From Akkermansiaceae bacterium (GTDB lineage: Bacteria > Verrucomicrobiota > Verrucomicrobiia > Verrucomicrobiales > Akkermansiaceae), in contig JALZVA010000039.1 of assembly GCA_023301335.1 (NCBI GenBank), positions 1-18,304 on the forward strand: a stretch of DNA of 18,304 nt, written 5' to 3'. Within the stretch, counting starts at the first letter, position 1; each line of letters starts with the position of its first letter. The position numbers were made by a program, and so were the translations under genes. Below, piece by piece: positions 7,413 through 15,306 of this stretch. Below the pieces are notes generated by a model. That model was not told the DNA's origin and made no database searches. It saw nothing but the letters and a program-made list of their open reading frames with translations.

Positions 7413-8372
7413 CTACTTGACTTCTTGTTTTTTTGAAAGCTCGAGGTCACCCATGGCATACTGGATACCCGCTAAGTAATGGCCTAGGACTTTATCGTTA
7501 TAATAAATATGATGATTGTGGCCTAAGGAGCAGTAAAAGACTCTACCTTTCCCATAGGACTTTACCCAAGAAACGCCGAAGTCTTTGTCGGTGCGCTTGA
7601 TCTTTTTGGATTTCATAGAGGTGTTATCCGTGTCGAGTCTCAGGAGCATATCGTAATTACGTGAATCATAAGGCTCTTTAAATTGGTAAATTTCTTCTTT
7701 GAAATTGAGAGATGCACCTTGCATATGTGCCACGAGCGGGTGCTCTTCTTTTCCCTTCTCGACCATGACGCTGACCTTATTTTGAGCGCCCCAGGGATGC
7801 TCATCAAAGTAAGCTCCAACCATGTTTCCATATTCTGGCCAAGAATAGTAGGTGTCACTGGCGGCATGGATACCTACGAAACCTTTTCCGCTTTTAATAA
7901 ATTCGAGGAGGTTGCGTTGTAATCTTTTTTCCACTACATGGGCTGCATCTTGTTCCTCCTTTGACATATTGTTGAGAACCTTTTGCTTAGGCTTGAATAC
8001 ATCGCCTGTGGTGCTGAGGAAGATGATCGTATCGAAGGTATTGATGTTTTCTTCTTCAAAGTTTACTAGGTCGTTAGAAATGGTAGCTGAGTAGGCCCCC
8101 GTTTTCTCTCCGAGAAGTTCTAAAGCACGGGTTCCTGTGGGGATGGACTTGTGTACGAACTTATTTGTTTTGGAAAAGACGAGAATGTTACGTTTTGCTT
8201 TAGGTTGCACACTTGGAGCTTTGGGGATAGCTGCTATGATTTGCGCATCGTAATTAGGAGGAGGATTACGCTTCTTTTTATCTTTTGGAGCTGCGAGTGT
8301 GAATAGGCAGAGACCAAGACTTGCCGAGGAAACGACAAGTGGGATGAAGACCCTATTGCGTAAAAATATCAT
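7413..8372 (-). CDS. Secreted ThuA-domain protein
   Basis: This 319-residue protein starts with a signal peptide or anchor (residues about 1-28, ending TLAAP) and a basic proline-rich linker. The ThuA-like fold, related to class I glutamine amidotransferases, follows from about residue 62: a NILVFSKTNKFVH strand and loop, a FDTIIFLSTTGDVF strand, the FVGIHAASD segment (165-173), and a late FYCSLGHNHH strand near the C-terminus. ThuA-like domains are abundant in Planctomycetes and Verrucomicrobia, often beside sugar-metabolism genes. The founding protein is linked to trehalose/disaccharide use, but the reaction is not defined for most members. Two - strand genes flank it: a nucleotidyltransferase 57 bases upstream and the MBL-fold gene downstream. 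A candidate promoter sits directly in front. Confidence 0.85.
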   Translation of the reverse strand: MIFLRNRVFIPLVVSSASLGLCLFTLAAPKDKKKRNPPPNYDAQIIAAIPKAPSVQPKAKRNILVFSKTNKFVHKSIPTGTRALELLGEKTGAYSATISNDLVNFEEENINTFDTIIFLSTTGDVFKPKQKVLNNMSKEEQDAAHVVEKRLQRNLLEFIKSGKGFVGIHAASDTYYSWPEYGNMVGAYFDEHPWGAQNKVSVMVEKGKEEHPLVAHMQGASLNFKEEIYQFKEPYDSRNYDMLLRLDTDNTSMKSKKIKRTDKDFGVSWVKSYGKGRVFYCSLGHNHHIYYNDKVLGHYLAGIQYAMGDLELSKKQEVK

Positions 8373-8378
8373 ACACAG

Positions 8379-8407
8379 AGTATAGATATCTCTGAGAAGA
8401 GGGTCAC
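8379..8407 (-). promoter_or_regulatory. Possible promoter of the ThuA gene
   Basis: On the - strand a GTGACC box (8407-8402) and a TATACT box (8384-8379) are separated by 17 bases. Only 6 bases then separate the -10 box from the ATG, so transcription would begin at or next to the start codon. No Shine-Dalgarno site is present. This is a reasonable match to sigma-70 spacing, but not proof. Confidence 0.35.
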
Positions 8408-8429
8408 GTGAAAAATCAATGCAGAGGGC

Positions 8430-9293
8430 TTAGAGGAATTTGTCCTTATGCGTTCCTGAAACTGGAGTAGAGGAGTAGACCACACAATGTTCAAGAGAAG
8501 TGTGCTCTTCAATAACGGCTCCAGGCCATACGATAGAGTCTGTAATGGTGCAGTTCTCATCAACTGAGGCAAGTGGGGAGATGAACGAGCCTGCTGCATT
8601 TCTCTCTGGAGAACTTGCGTGGACTTCGTGATACGTGTCGAGGGTTCCGATGTCACACCATGTGGCGGCATCTACATTATAGCATCCTAATTGCTTAGTT
8701 TTGACGAGCTCTAGGAAGGCTGGAATGATAGAGATTTTTTCGTTGGAGGGAATGTGTTGTAGGATTTCTGGCTGGATACAGTAGATGCCTGTGAACTGGT
8801 GGTTCCCAGGGTGGACACCAAGACTGTGCCTGATGTCAGTGACCTGGTCTCCTTCTACTGCGATATTACAGCTTGGGCCGTTAGATTTTACGGCGAGAGT
8901 AGCAATGTTGTTAGACTGAATATGATGCTCGATCAGACCCGTGAGATCGATATCAGAAATAATGTCTCCATTAAAAATGAGAATAGGGCTGTCGCCAATA
9001 AAGGAGGATATATTTTTAATCCCGCCACCAGTTTCTAATAATTGTGGTTCATGAAAAAAAGAAATCTGTGAGCCTTCGAAAGAACCATCGGGGAATTGTT
9101 TTTCCCACGCTTCTGGAATATGATGCGTGTTGATGGCAAATTCTGTGATCCCTGCCTGCTGGCAATGTCTGAGGACATGATGCACGAGGGGTTCATTCCA
9201 GACGGGGACGAGCGGCTTAGGGATGACTTCTGTGAGAGGGCGTAAGCGGGTACCTAGACCAGCACCGAGAATAAATGCTTTCTGAATCGACAT
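8430..9293 (-). CDS. Sugar-1-phosphate nucleotidyltransferase
   Basis: This 287-residue enzyme has the nucleotidyltransferase Rossmann-like core. The glycine-rich LGAGLGTRLRPLT loop (9-21) and the PKPLVPV segment (25-31) bind the nucleotide. ETGGGI (87-92), the metal-binding NGD (108-110), FTGIY (167-171) and WCDIGT (212-217) follow. The last 55 residues look like the start of a left-handed beta-helix (SPLASVDENCTITDSIVWPG), but too short for a full acyltransferase domain. It would join a sugar-1-phosphate with an NTP to give an NDP-sugar for envelope polysaccharide or peptidoglycan precursors. The motifs fit mannose-1-phosphate guanylyltransferase-like, RmlA-like and MurU-like members, and the substrate cannot be told from sequence alone. 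It starts 5 bases after the protease stop, so co-transcription is likely. Confidence 0.9.
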   Translation of the reverse strand: MSIQKAFILGAGLGTRLRPLTEVIPKPLVPVWNEPLVHHVLRHCQQAGITEFAINTHHIPEAWEKQFPDGSFEGSQISFFHEPQLLETGGGIKNISSFIGDSPILIFNGDIISDIDLTGLIEHHIQSNNIATLAVKSNGPSCNIAVEGDQVTDIRHSLGVHPGNHQFTGIYCIQPEILQHIPSNEKISIIPAFLELVKTKQLGCYNVDAATWCDIGTLDTYHEVHASSPERNAAGSFISPLASVDENCTITDSIVWPGAVIEEHTSLEHCVVYSSTPVSGTHKDKFL

Positions 9294-9298
9294 AGACT

Positions 9299-10069
9299 CT
9301 AGTAGTTTGCTTGGTTGTATGCGTTGTAGCTATTATACGCGAGGTAGCCAAAGAGAAGTGGAATGAAGAGTGATTTAAGGGCAAAGGCTCCAAGGATGCC
9401 GACTGCCACAGCAACGATCGTGCTAATAAGGTACACTTTTTTAGGAGATTTATGGAAGGTTTCGAGTAACTGCCCACCATCTAAGGGCATGACAGGAAGG
9501 AGATTTACCAGCCCCCAGAATAAATTAATCATGAAGAAACTGTCAAAAATTCTGATTTTCATGGCATTAGAGGGGTTCTGGAAGAAGTCTACAAATGCTT
9601 CTGAGGGGGAATAGAAGCTGCCGCCTACGAAGAGTTGAGAGATGGGGACGTATATCTTTGCGAGGCTGTAGTGTGCTAGTTCAAGTGCATAGCTAGGGCT
9701 AAGCATTAGCATCGCGATGGCTAATACAAAGAGATAGAGGAGGAAGCCTGCTCCTGGCCCCATGGCAATCATGATAGCTCTATTTTTTGGAGTGAAATTT
9801 CCTCCTTGGTTGAAGGCCAGCCCGCCAAATGCCCAGAGCTGAATCCAGGTACGACCACCACCGAGCTTTAGCCCTGTGATAGCGTGTCCAAGTTCGTGCA
9901 CCAAGATGGAGATAAACATCGCCACCATCCAGACCAGTGCGCCCATTAGGATGAATTGCTGATTTCCCCCTCCGGAGAGGGCATTGAGACCTCCCCCTAG
10001 CATAAAGCTAATTAGCCAGAACATCGGGTCCACCGATACTGGAATGCCGAAAATAGAGAATCGAATCAT
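9299..10069 (-). CDS. Site-2-type intramembrane zinc metalloprotease (peptidase M50)
   Basis: This 256-residue multi-helix membrane protein has HELGH (58-62) inside a hydrophobic helix and NLLPVMPLDGG (189-199), whose Asp197 is the third zinc ligand. Both are hallmarks of the M50 (site-2 protease) family. Members cut membrane-bound substrates such as anti-sigma factors within the bilayer. The compact form without a PDZ domain resembles the SpoIVFB-like/Rv0359-like subgroup. Hydrophobic segments are seen near 15-30, 40-65, 98-123, 175-195 and 212-245. It sits between a small membrane protein (35 bases upstream) and the nucleotidyltransferase (5 bases downstream). No anti-sigma factor gene is visible, so its substrate is unknown. 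Confidence 0.92.
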   Translation of the reverse strand: MIRFSIFGIPVSVDPMFWLISFMLGGGLNALSGGGNQQFILMGALVWMVAMFISILVHELGHAITGLKLGGGRTWIQLWAFGGLAFNQGGNFTPKNRAIMIAMGPGAGFLLYLFVLAIAMLMLSPSYALELAHYSLAKIYVPISQLFVGGSFYSPSEAFVDFFQNPSNAMKIRIFDSFFMINLFWGLVNLLPVMPLDGGQLLETFHKSPKKVYLISTIVAVAVGILGAFALKSLFIPLLFGYLAYNSYNAYNQANY

Positions 10070-10104
10070 GGTTTTAGAAAACTTCTAAAGTATCTGGATT
10101 AGCG

Positions 10105-10362
10105 TCATCCACCCCCACCGAATTTGGTGAACTTGGGTTTGATGACATCGACATCTAAATCTAGATCCTCGCTCAAGGCTAGTTTATTTCTGACATAGTC
10201 GAAGGTGACTAGGAGGCCACCCATGATGGGAAGTCCAAGGACGAGAGTGATGAGCCCATACTCGCCCATGCCTTTCACGATTAGGCTAATAGAAAGAGCA
10301 ATGAGGAAAAGACCGCCAAAGAGGGCTGCGGCAGAAGCTAAGAGTAGAGTGAACTGTCTCAT
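10105..10362 (-). CDS. Small two-helix membrane protein of unknown function
   Basis: This 85-residue protein has two hydrophobic segments (about 5-30 and 36-54) joined by a short glycine-containing turn. A charged tail follows, with an acidic patch (SEDLDLDVDV), then KPKFTKF and a terminal run of four glycines. Its ATG overlaps the hflX TGA in an ATGA arrangement (10359-10362), which strongly suggests translational coupling and confirms the start. I do not recognise the family. The position between HflX and an intramembrane protease suggests a membrane-linked role, but that is inference only. Confidence 0.8.
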   Translation of the reverse strand: MRQFTLLLASAAALFGGLFLIALSISLIVKGMGEYGLITLVLGLPIMGGLLVTFDYVRNKLALSEDLDLDVDVIKPKFTKFGGGG

Positions 10363-11654
10363 GAGATGATTTGAAATTCTTGGAGCCGACCTGCAATAGA
10401 CTGGGGAACGATCGCTTGGATCAAGATGTCATTTCCCTCATATTCGGTAGAGATTACTTTACACTCGGAGTGGAGGAGCGCAACTAATTCACCTCTAGTT
10501 TGAGGGATTTTGAAGCTGTGCCTACGGACTCGATCGGAAAGCATCTCCGTGCAGCGCTGCAGCAGCTCGTCCATTCCAATACCCATTTTTGCAGAAGTGC
10601 AGAGGACGTTATCGTAGTTTGCTTGTAGTGTATGGATCAGAGTTTTGTCCTCTACGGCATCGATCTTATTGAGAACGGTGACCATAGGCTGTTGATCTGC
10701 TCCGAGCTCCTTGAGCACATCCATGGTGGTGGCGTGAAACTTTACAGCCTCCTCGGAAGAGGCATCGACTACATGGATAAGAAAATCCGCGATAACAGCT
10801 TCCTCAAGAGTCGCTTTAAATGCCTCAATGAGACGGTGGGGTAAATTCCTTACGAACCCTACTGTGTCGGTGAGGAGAAGGGGCTGCCCGTCTGGGAGCT
10901 CGATTTGTCGTGTGGTGGTATCGAGGGTGGCAAACAGCATGTCTTTAGCAAAAATGTCTGCATTGGAGAGGACGTTGAGGATCGTGGACTTCCCAGCATT
11001 GGTGTAGCCTACGATGGCTGCAGTGGGCGTTTCTTGACGTTCTCTTTCCTTACGGCGTGTGGCACGCTGTTTTCTGACTTCTGCGAGTTCTCTTTTAATG
11101 CGGTCGATCCGTTGTCTAGCGAGTCTTCTATCGACTTCGATTTGCTGCTCACCCATACCTCTGGAAGCACCGCCGCCTGAGCTTCCCCCTGAGCCACCTT
11201 CGCGGTCAAGGTGTCCCCACATCCGTGCCATACGCGGGAGGGCATACTGCATCCGTGCTAGATCTACCTGTAGGCTAGCTTCTTTTGTTTGGGCGCGAGA
11301 GGCGAAAATATCTAGGATCACTTCCTCTCTATCAATCACACAGATTTCAGCAAGCTCCTCCCAGTTCCTTTGCTGAGAGGGAGAAAGTTGGTTATCGAAC
11401 ACGATGACATCGCATTCGTGTGCCTTCGCAAAATCTACGACTTCTTGCGCCTTACCTGTGCCACAGAGAAAGCGCTTATGCATGCTTCTGGAATGTGCCA
11501 GCATGGATTCGCCAATGGAGATACCCAGGGTGGTGACTAGCTCTTCTAGTTCTTCTAGCAGGCTGATGGATTCATCTTCTTCTCGTCTGTCAAAGTTCAT
11601 GCGGACGAGCAATGCGCGTTCCACCATTTCGGGCTTTTCTTTGACATCAAACAT
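10359..11654 (-). CDS. hflX: GTPase HflX
   Basis: This 431-residue protein has the HflX layout. The N-terminal domain carries the typical early segment MVERALLVRMNF. A glycine-rich linker (GGSGGSSGGGASRGMGEQQ, about 153-171) leads to an arginine-rich coiled coil. The GTPase domain follows with G1 GYTNAGKS (216-223), a G2 threonine region near 242-247, G3 DTVG (263-266), G4 NKID (329-332) and G5 TSAK (353-356). HflX binds the large ribosomal subunit and splits stalled ribosomes, notably after heat stress in enterobacteria. Here it heads a - strand operon and overlaps the next gene by four bases. The ATG at 11654 has only a weak upstream ribosome site, but the N-terminus aligns with the family's usual start. 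Confidence 0.96.
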   Translation of the reverse strand: MFDVKEKPEMVERALLVRMNFDRREEDESISLLEELEELVTTLGISIGESMLAHSRSMHKRFLCGTGKAQEVVDFAKAHECDVIVFDNQLSPSQQRNWEELAEICVIDREEVILDIFASRAQTKEASLQVDLARMQYALPRMARMWGHLDREGGSGGSSGGGASRGMGEQQIEVDRRLARQRIDRIKRELAEVRKQRATRRKERERQETPTAAIVGYTNAGKSTILNVLSNADIFAKDMLFATLDTTTRQIELPDGQPLLLTDTVGFVRNLPHRLIEAFKATLEEAVIADFLIHVVDASSEEAVKFHATTMDVLKELGADQQPMVTVLNKIDAVEDKTLIHTLQANYDNVLCTSAKMGIGMDELLQRCTEMLSDRVRRHSFKIPQTRGELVALLHSECKVISTEYEGNDILIQAIVPQSIAGRLQEFQIIS

Positions 11655-11795
11655 AAGGATAGGGGAGTAACAAAGGAGCTAGAGAAAGTCTATCACCTTA
11701 TCTTTACGTTTTTTATATAAGGGTTCTCTTGGCACTTATCTGTAATGCTAAAAGATATCCCGAAAATGAGTAGATAACTCTAAATTCGGTTACTA
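11655..11795. other. Intergenic region before hflX
   Basis: This 141-base A/T-rich gap lies between the stop of the pseudokinase gene and the start of hflX, both on the - strand. It must hold the end of one transcript and probably the hflX promoter. I see no clear hairpin with a T-tract and no convincing -35/-10 pair; the most promoter-like stretch is the TTATATAAA-type sequence near 11714-11722. Confidence 0.4.
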
Positions 11796-12641
11796 TTAAA
11801 CAGCAGCTTCTGCAGGAGCTGCACTAAAGAGCTCTAAGGGAGGCATAGCTGAGATAACGTCGCGGACATCTTGTATACGGTCGTCTGGGTGAGGGAGCAT
11901 CATGGACTGAATCCAAGTACTAATAGCTTCAGGAATCTCCGGACGAATTTCATCAAGACGTGGGATGTCATGAGCAAAGTGCTTATCCTCTACTTCTGCA
12001 AGAGGTAGATCAGCGAGTGGGTGTGCCCCTGCGATCATGTAGTAAAAAATATGGCCGAGCATGTAAATGTCAGTAACGAACACAGGATCTAGTTTTTCAA
12101 AAAGCTCAGGAGCGAGAATAGCTGGATCAGAGGGGAGGAAATCTGGGGCAAACCGGCGATTGATTTTAGGAACCAGTTGAGTGAGTCCGAGGTCGGACAT
12201 GATATACTGGTTTTGGTTAGTTGTCTCTAGGGAAACGAGGAATGAGTTAGGGGTAAGAGCTCCGTGAACAATACCTAACTCATGGATTCTATCGATGAGA
12301 GAACATACTTGGGTAGCAAAGTTATAAAACTCTGGAAGAGGCATGGAACGGGGGTAATGTGTCAGCAAAGGGCTAGAGTTAAAATAGTGCATACACATGA
12401 AGGCGCCATCATCATCGATTCCTGCTTCATAAAGTTTCATGAAGCCTGAGTGTTTGACTACCTGCCATTGGCGGGTGATGTCGGAAAAGAGATAATCCCA
12501 TCCACGCACATTAGTATCCCCTTTTTCTGAGTAGAAACGGTGTAGTAGAACTTTGCGGTCGTGTTTGGTGTCAGTGGCAACGTAGATTCCTCCGGTGCCA
12601 TTTTTGCCGACAAGTCGAGATATGTGAAAACGTTCGCTCAT
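11796..12641 (-). CDS. Serine/threonine kinase-like protein, predicted pseudokinase
   Basis: This 281-residue protein covers one whole bacterial Ser/Thr (Hanks-type) kinase fold and little else. A glycine-rich loop lies at 11-22 (VGKNGTGGIYVA), a DLG in place of DFG at 150-152, APE at 177-179, the helix-F Asp191 in DIYMLG, and a late Arg255. The catalytic residues are changed. The beta-3 lysine position is His34 (VLLH), and the HRDLKPEN loop reads HGALTPNS (126-133), so the base Asp is Ala128, Lys is Thr130 and the Asn is Ser133. ATP binding might remain but phosphotransfer is not expected. There is no membrane helix or sensor domain, so it should be cytoplasmic. It lies 137 bases downstream of the GH15-like gene and is probably its own unit. 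The ATG at 12641 is directly before the first conserved strand. Confidence 0.85.
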   Translation of the reverse strand: MSERFHISRLVGKNGTGGIYVATDTKHDRKVLLHRFYSEKGDTNVRGWDYLFSDITRQWQVVKHSGFMKLYEAGIDDDGAFMCMHYFNSSPLLTHYPRSMPLPEFYNFATQVCSLIDRIHELGIVHGALTPNSFLVSLETTNQNQYIMSDLGLTQLVPKINRRFAPDFLPSDPAILAPELFEKLDPVFVTDIYMLGHIFYYMIAGAHPLADLPLAEVEDKHFAHDIPRLDEIRPEIPEAISTWIQSMMLPHPDDRIQDVRDVISAMPPLELFSAAPAEAAV

Positions 12642-12778
12642 AAGTGGAGTTTATGCGATCTGTAATAAGTACAGAAATTTTATTGAGTTGGCAATAATTG
12701 ATTTAGTGAAAGGTAATATGAATAGGATTAATAGTTTTGGTGGGATGATTAAGTAGCGGGGTCTTAGCTTTTTTAACA
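12642..12778. other. Intergenic region before the pseudokinase gene
   Basis: This 137-base A/T-rich gap separates the four-gene operon from the pseudokinase gene. No strong terminator hairpin and no clear promoter could be found. On the - strand a TTGCCA (around 12692) is followed about 17 bases later by TACTTA, a weak promoter candidate. Confidence 0.3.
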
Positions 12779-14287
12779 TTATTTATCCGTAGTCCTGATG
12801 GATGCGTCAAAAGCTGCTAAACATTCAGCAACAGACCAGTAGAGGGGAGTGTGCATGGATGGGTAACGATGTTTTTGCGTCTCAGAAGAGGATGCATTGT
12901 AACATTCTGGGAGCTGGAAGGCTGGGGCATTGGAGACCTCCATTTTTTGATCTGTATTGGAGAAGATGGAAACCTCGTGCGTGCCTGTGATGAGAGATAC
13001 TCCGAAATAGAACCATTCCTTTTGTTTTTGGTAAAAAGCAGGGTTGTCAGTCCTGTGGGCAAGTTTTCCGTAGGCGGTCGAGAGCTGCCAGACAAAGTGT
13101 GTCCACTGCGCCTCTTCACCATGTGGGACAAGTTCACCGCGTTGCATGAAAGCCTCCACCCCGCTGCTATCTCCTGAGGGGCTGGCATACATCTCATTAA
13201 GCTTCTCAGTGATACGATTGGAGTAGTAGTCGAGCCCTTGGTATGAATCTTGAGTATAGCGGATTATGCCGTAGGGGCGTTTTAAGCTCTCGATAGTCGT
13301 GAGTAGGGAGTTGAGTAAACCTGTGTGCTCTTTCCAGTCAATGAGGTCTTGGCTGAGTGTGTAGATGAGAGCTGCATCAGCCTCTCGGTAAAGTGGGGAG
13401 TTTGTTGGGTAAGCTGGGCACTCGTGGGGGAGTTGTTTCAGAATAGCTGCCTTTCCTTGTGCGGAGAGTGTTTTAGCTATCGGAGTAGCAAATGGGCTAT
13501 GAGTGAGCTTCTCTAGTAAAGCGGTATCCCAAGTGAGTACGGATGTACGGATCGCTTCGACCTCTTCCCAGGAACCACCATTTGGGGAGCTTGTAAATTG
13601 TATTTTTTCAAGGAAGGGAGCGGCAAGTTCGAGAACTCTCTTTTGCTTTTCGCTAAGGTCTTCTAGAGAGATTTGGGCTTTACTGAGGGCATCGAGAACA
13701 AAACAGCAGAGCATTTGCCAAGCGTCTTGTTTATGCATCCATGGCTCATCTTCTGCAGCATTTAGATTACTCTTAATGCTGAGAAAAATGTGCGGCCAGT
13801 GAATAGAATCAGAAGGATTTTTTTCTCCTGAAATAATGGTCTCAAATCTTTCGATCTGCCGGACAGACGCCATGATAGTGAGAGTGGAGAGCAGGATTTC
13901 TTTCCCCTTCTTCCTCCATTCGATGGGGTAGGGGAAGCTGTCATAGTCTAGATTTAGGAGGCGATCCGCGATGATTGCATTATCTCTGACCCAGAAGTTC
14001 GTGCCCATTGGCCACATGGGAGTCATGCTGGCACGGTTGATGGTGAGGGTTTGTTGCTCGCCATCGGTGTCTACCCATTCAACGGATTCAAAGTTGAAGT
14101 CAAATGTGCCTTTCTCTAACAGGAGTAAAAAAAGAGAGGAGAGCGAGTCGGATTTTTTAAGTTGCTGGTGGATCTCTGTATTTCTGAAGGGGAGGCCAAG
14201 CAGCTGGGGGAGTTGTGCATCCGCATAACATGTATCTAGCGCATCGCTGATGTCTTGATCGAGTTCTGCAATAGATTTGTTAGACAT
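12779..14287 (-). CDS. Cytoplasmic GH15 / phosphorylase-kinase-like alpha-helical-barrel protein
   Basis: This 502-residue protein has no signal peptide. Several short motifs match the (alpha/alpha)6 barrel of GH15 glucoamylases and the related regulatory subunits of phosphorylase kinase: NFWVRDN (97-103), MHKQDAW (184-190), GSWEEVEAIRTSV (238-250), GIIRYTQDSY (340-349) and QWTHFVWQLSTAY (394-406). WEE (240-242) fits the site of the GH15 general acid. A matching general base is less clear; Glu391/Glu392 in HGEEAQW is only a guess. The target would be an alpha-glucan or oligosaccharide, but a non-catalytic regulatory role is also possible. It follows the D,D-carboxypeptidase gene by 17 bases and ends the operon. 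Family assignment is moderate, from motifs only. Confidence 0.6.
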   Translation of the reverse strand: MSNKSIAELDQDISDALDTCYADAQLPQLLGLPFRNTEIHQQLKKSDSLSSLFLLLLEKGTFDFNFESVEWVDTDGEQQTLTINRASMTPMWPMGTNFWVRDNAIIADRLLNLDYDSFPYPIEWRKKGKEILLSTLTIMASVRQIERFETIISGEKNPSDSIHWPHIFLSIKSNLNAAEDEPWMHKQDAWQMLCCFVLDALSKAQISLEDLSEKQKRVLELAAPFLEKIQFTSSPNGGSWEEVEAIRTSVLTWDTALLEKLTHSPFATPIAKTLSAQGKAAILKQLPHECPAYPTNSPLYREADAALIYTLSQDLIDWKEHTGLLNSLLTTIESLKRPYGIIRYTQDSYQGLDYYSNRITEKLNEMYASPSGDSSGVEAFMQRGELVPHGEEAQWTHFVWQLSTAYGKLAHRTDNPAFYQKQKEWFYFGVSLITGTHEVSIFSNTDQKMEVSNAPAFQLPECYNASSSETQKHRYPSMHTPLYWSVAECLAAFDASIRTTDK

Positions 14288-14304
14288 GTGAAAAGAAAGA
14301 GAAG

Positions 14305-15288
14305 CTAGCGTGTTGGTGCTGCGCTTGGTGGTTGGGGGGCGGGACGGAAAGCTTTAGGTAACTGAAGCAGCCCTTTGCCTGACGCGGGCACCAGGGCACC
14401 AGCATCACTCCATTGATCATAAGAACTCCAAGCTGAAGTAAGGAGTGTCTCCGTGCGTGGGAAACGGTCGGCACTACCTAGGAGCACGATGACCATTTGG
14501 CGTGGGCGCAGACGCTTTCCATTACCAGCGGTTTCGGTGACTAGAGGTGGCCTATCGGCAACGGTGATGAGGCACTGACCAGCAGCATTCGTGTGCCCAG
14601 TCTTAAGTCCAACAATCCCATGTTTTCCAAGGAGTGTGTTGGTGTTGGTGAGTTTGATAGGGACAGCTTGTTTTCCTGATTTTTTCACGCTGATGTTACG
14701 GCTTTTTTGCTTCACCATGAATACAATGGCTTCGCTCTGTAGTGCCGCAAGAGTGAGGATAGCCATGTCTGTAGCGGTGGAGGCACCATTTTGTTGTGAA
14801 TTAGTGAGACCGTGAGGATTCACGAATGTCGTATTTTTCATCCCCAGAGCTTTGGCGAGTTGGTTCATTTCTCTCACAAAAGTGCTGACGGGATCTTGCT
14901 GCTTACCGCGCTTTTGATTGATGGCGTAGCCTACAGAATTGGCAAGCGTATGTGCAGCGGCATTATCCGAGCTAAGTAACATTGCGTAAACGGCATCACG
15001 GATAGTGAGTGCATCCCCTGCTTGGAGCTTGAGAGGACTGGCGCCTGTGACTGTCGAGACGGAGTCAGGGACTAGAATGAGAGTGTCGAGAGAAGTCTTA
15101 GAAACCGCCGCCCAGTCGAGAACAACTTTTGCTGCGGCCACTTTCGTCAAGCTTGCTACCGGACGTTTCTTTTCCGTTTCACTGGCGAAAAAAACTTTGC
15201 CGGAATGAGTGTCGAAGGCCACATAGCTTTCTTGGGCGATAGCTGTGGCGGTGAGAGTGAGGAGCGAGGAATAAAGGATCGTTTTCAT
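14305..15288 (-). CDS. D-alanyl-D-alanine carboxypeptidase (peptidase S11, low-molecular-weight PBP)
   Basis: This 327-residue exported enzyme has a signal peptide (1 to about 18, ending AIAQ) and the three motifs of penicillin-binding proteins. SLTK (46-49) holds the acyl-ester serine, SDN (107-109) follows, and KTG (229-231) sits on the active-site strand. NPHGL (157-161) is also typical. The family removes the terminal D-Ala from peptidoglycan pentapeptides and so limits cross-linking. The protein stops soon after the catalytic domain. The tail is proline-rich (PAPQPPSAAP) and lacks the PBP5 C-terminal domain and amphipathic anchor, so it may be periplasmic and soluble. It lies 18 bases after ygfZ and 17 bases before the GH15-like gene in one operon. 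Confidence 0.93.
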   Translation of the reverse strand: MKTILYSSLLTLTATAIAQESYVAFDTHSGKVFFASETEKKRPVASLTKVAAAKVVLDWAAVSKTSLDTLILVPDSVSTVTGASPLKLQAGDALTIRDAVYAMLLSSDNAAAHTLANSVGYAINQKRGKQQDPVSTFVREMNQLAKALGMKNTTFVNPHGLTNSQQNGASTATDMAILTLAALQSEAIVFMVKQKSRNISVKKSGKQAVPIKLTNTNTLLGKHGIVGLKTGHTNAAGQCLITVADRPPLVTETAGNGKRLRPRQMVIVLLGSADRFPRTETLLTSAWSSYDQWSDAGALVPASGKGLLQLPKAFRPAPQPPSAAPTR

Positions 15289-15306
15289 AGTTGTTAGGAC
15301 GAAGGT

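Noticed and set aside
8369..8671. A 100-residue - strand frame overlapping the nucleotidyltransferase 3' end
   Set aside because: Same-strand alternative frame inside the conserved enzyme gene; composition is not protein-like and it would overlap the ThuA start.
11059..11376. A 105-residue open frame on the + strand opposite hflX
   Set aside because: It is antisense to the conserved hflX GTPase/linker region, is rich in Ser, Arg and Pro as expected of a shadow frame, and has no recognisable domain.
12851..13177. A 108-residue open frame on the + strand opposite the GH15-like gene
   Set aside because: Overlaps a coherent - strand protein, no ribosome site and no motif; treated as a shadow frame.
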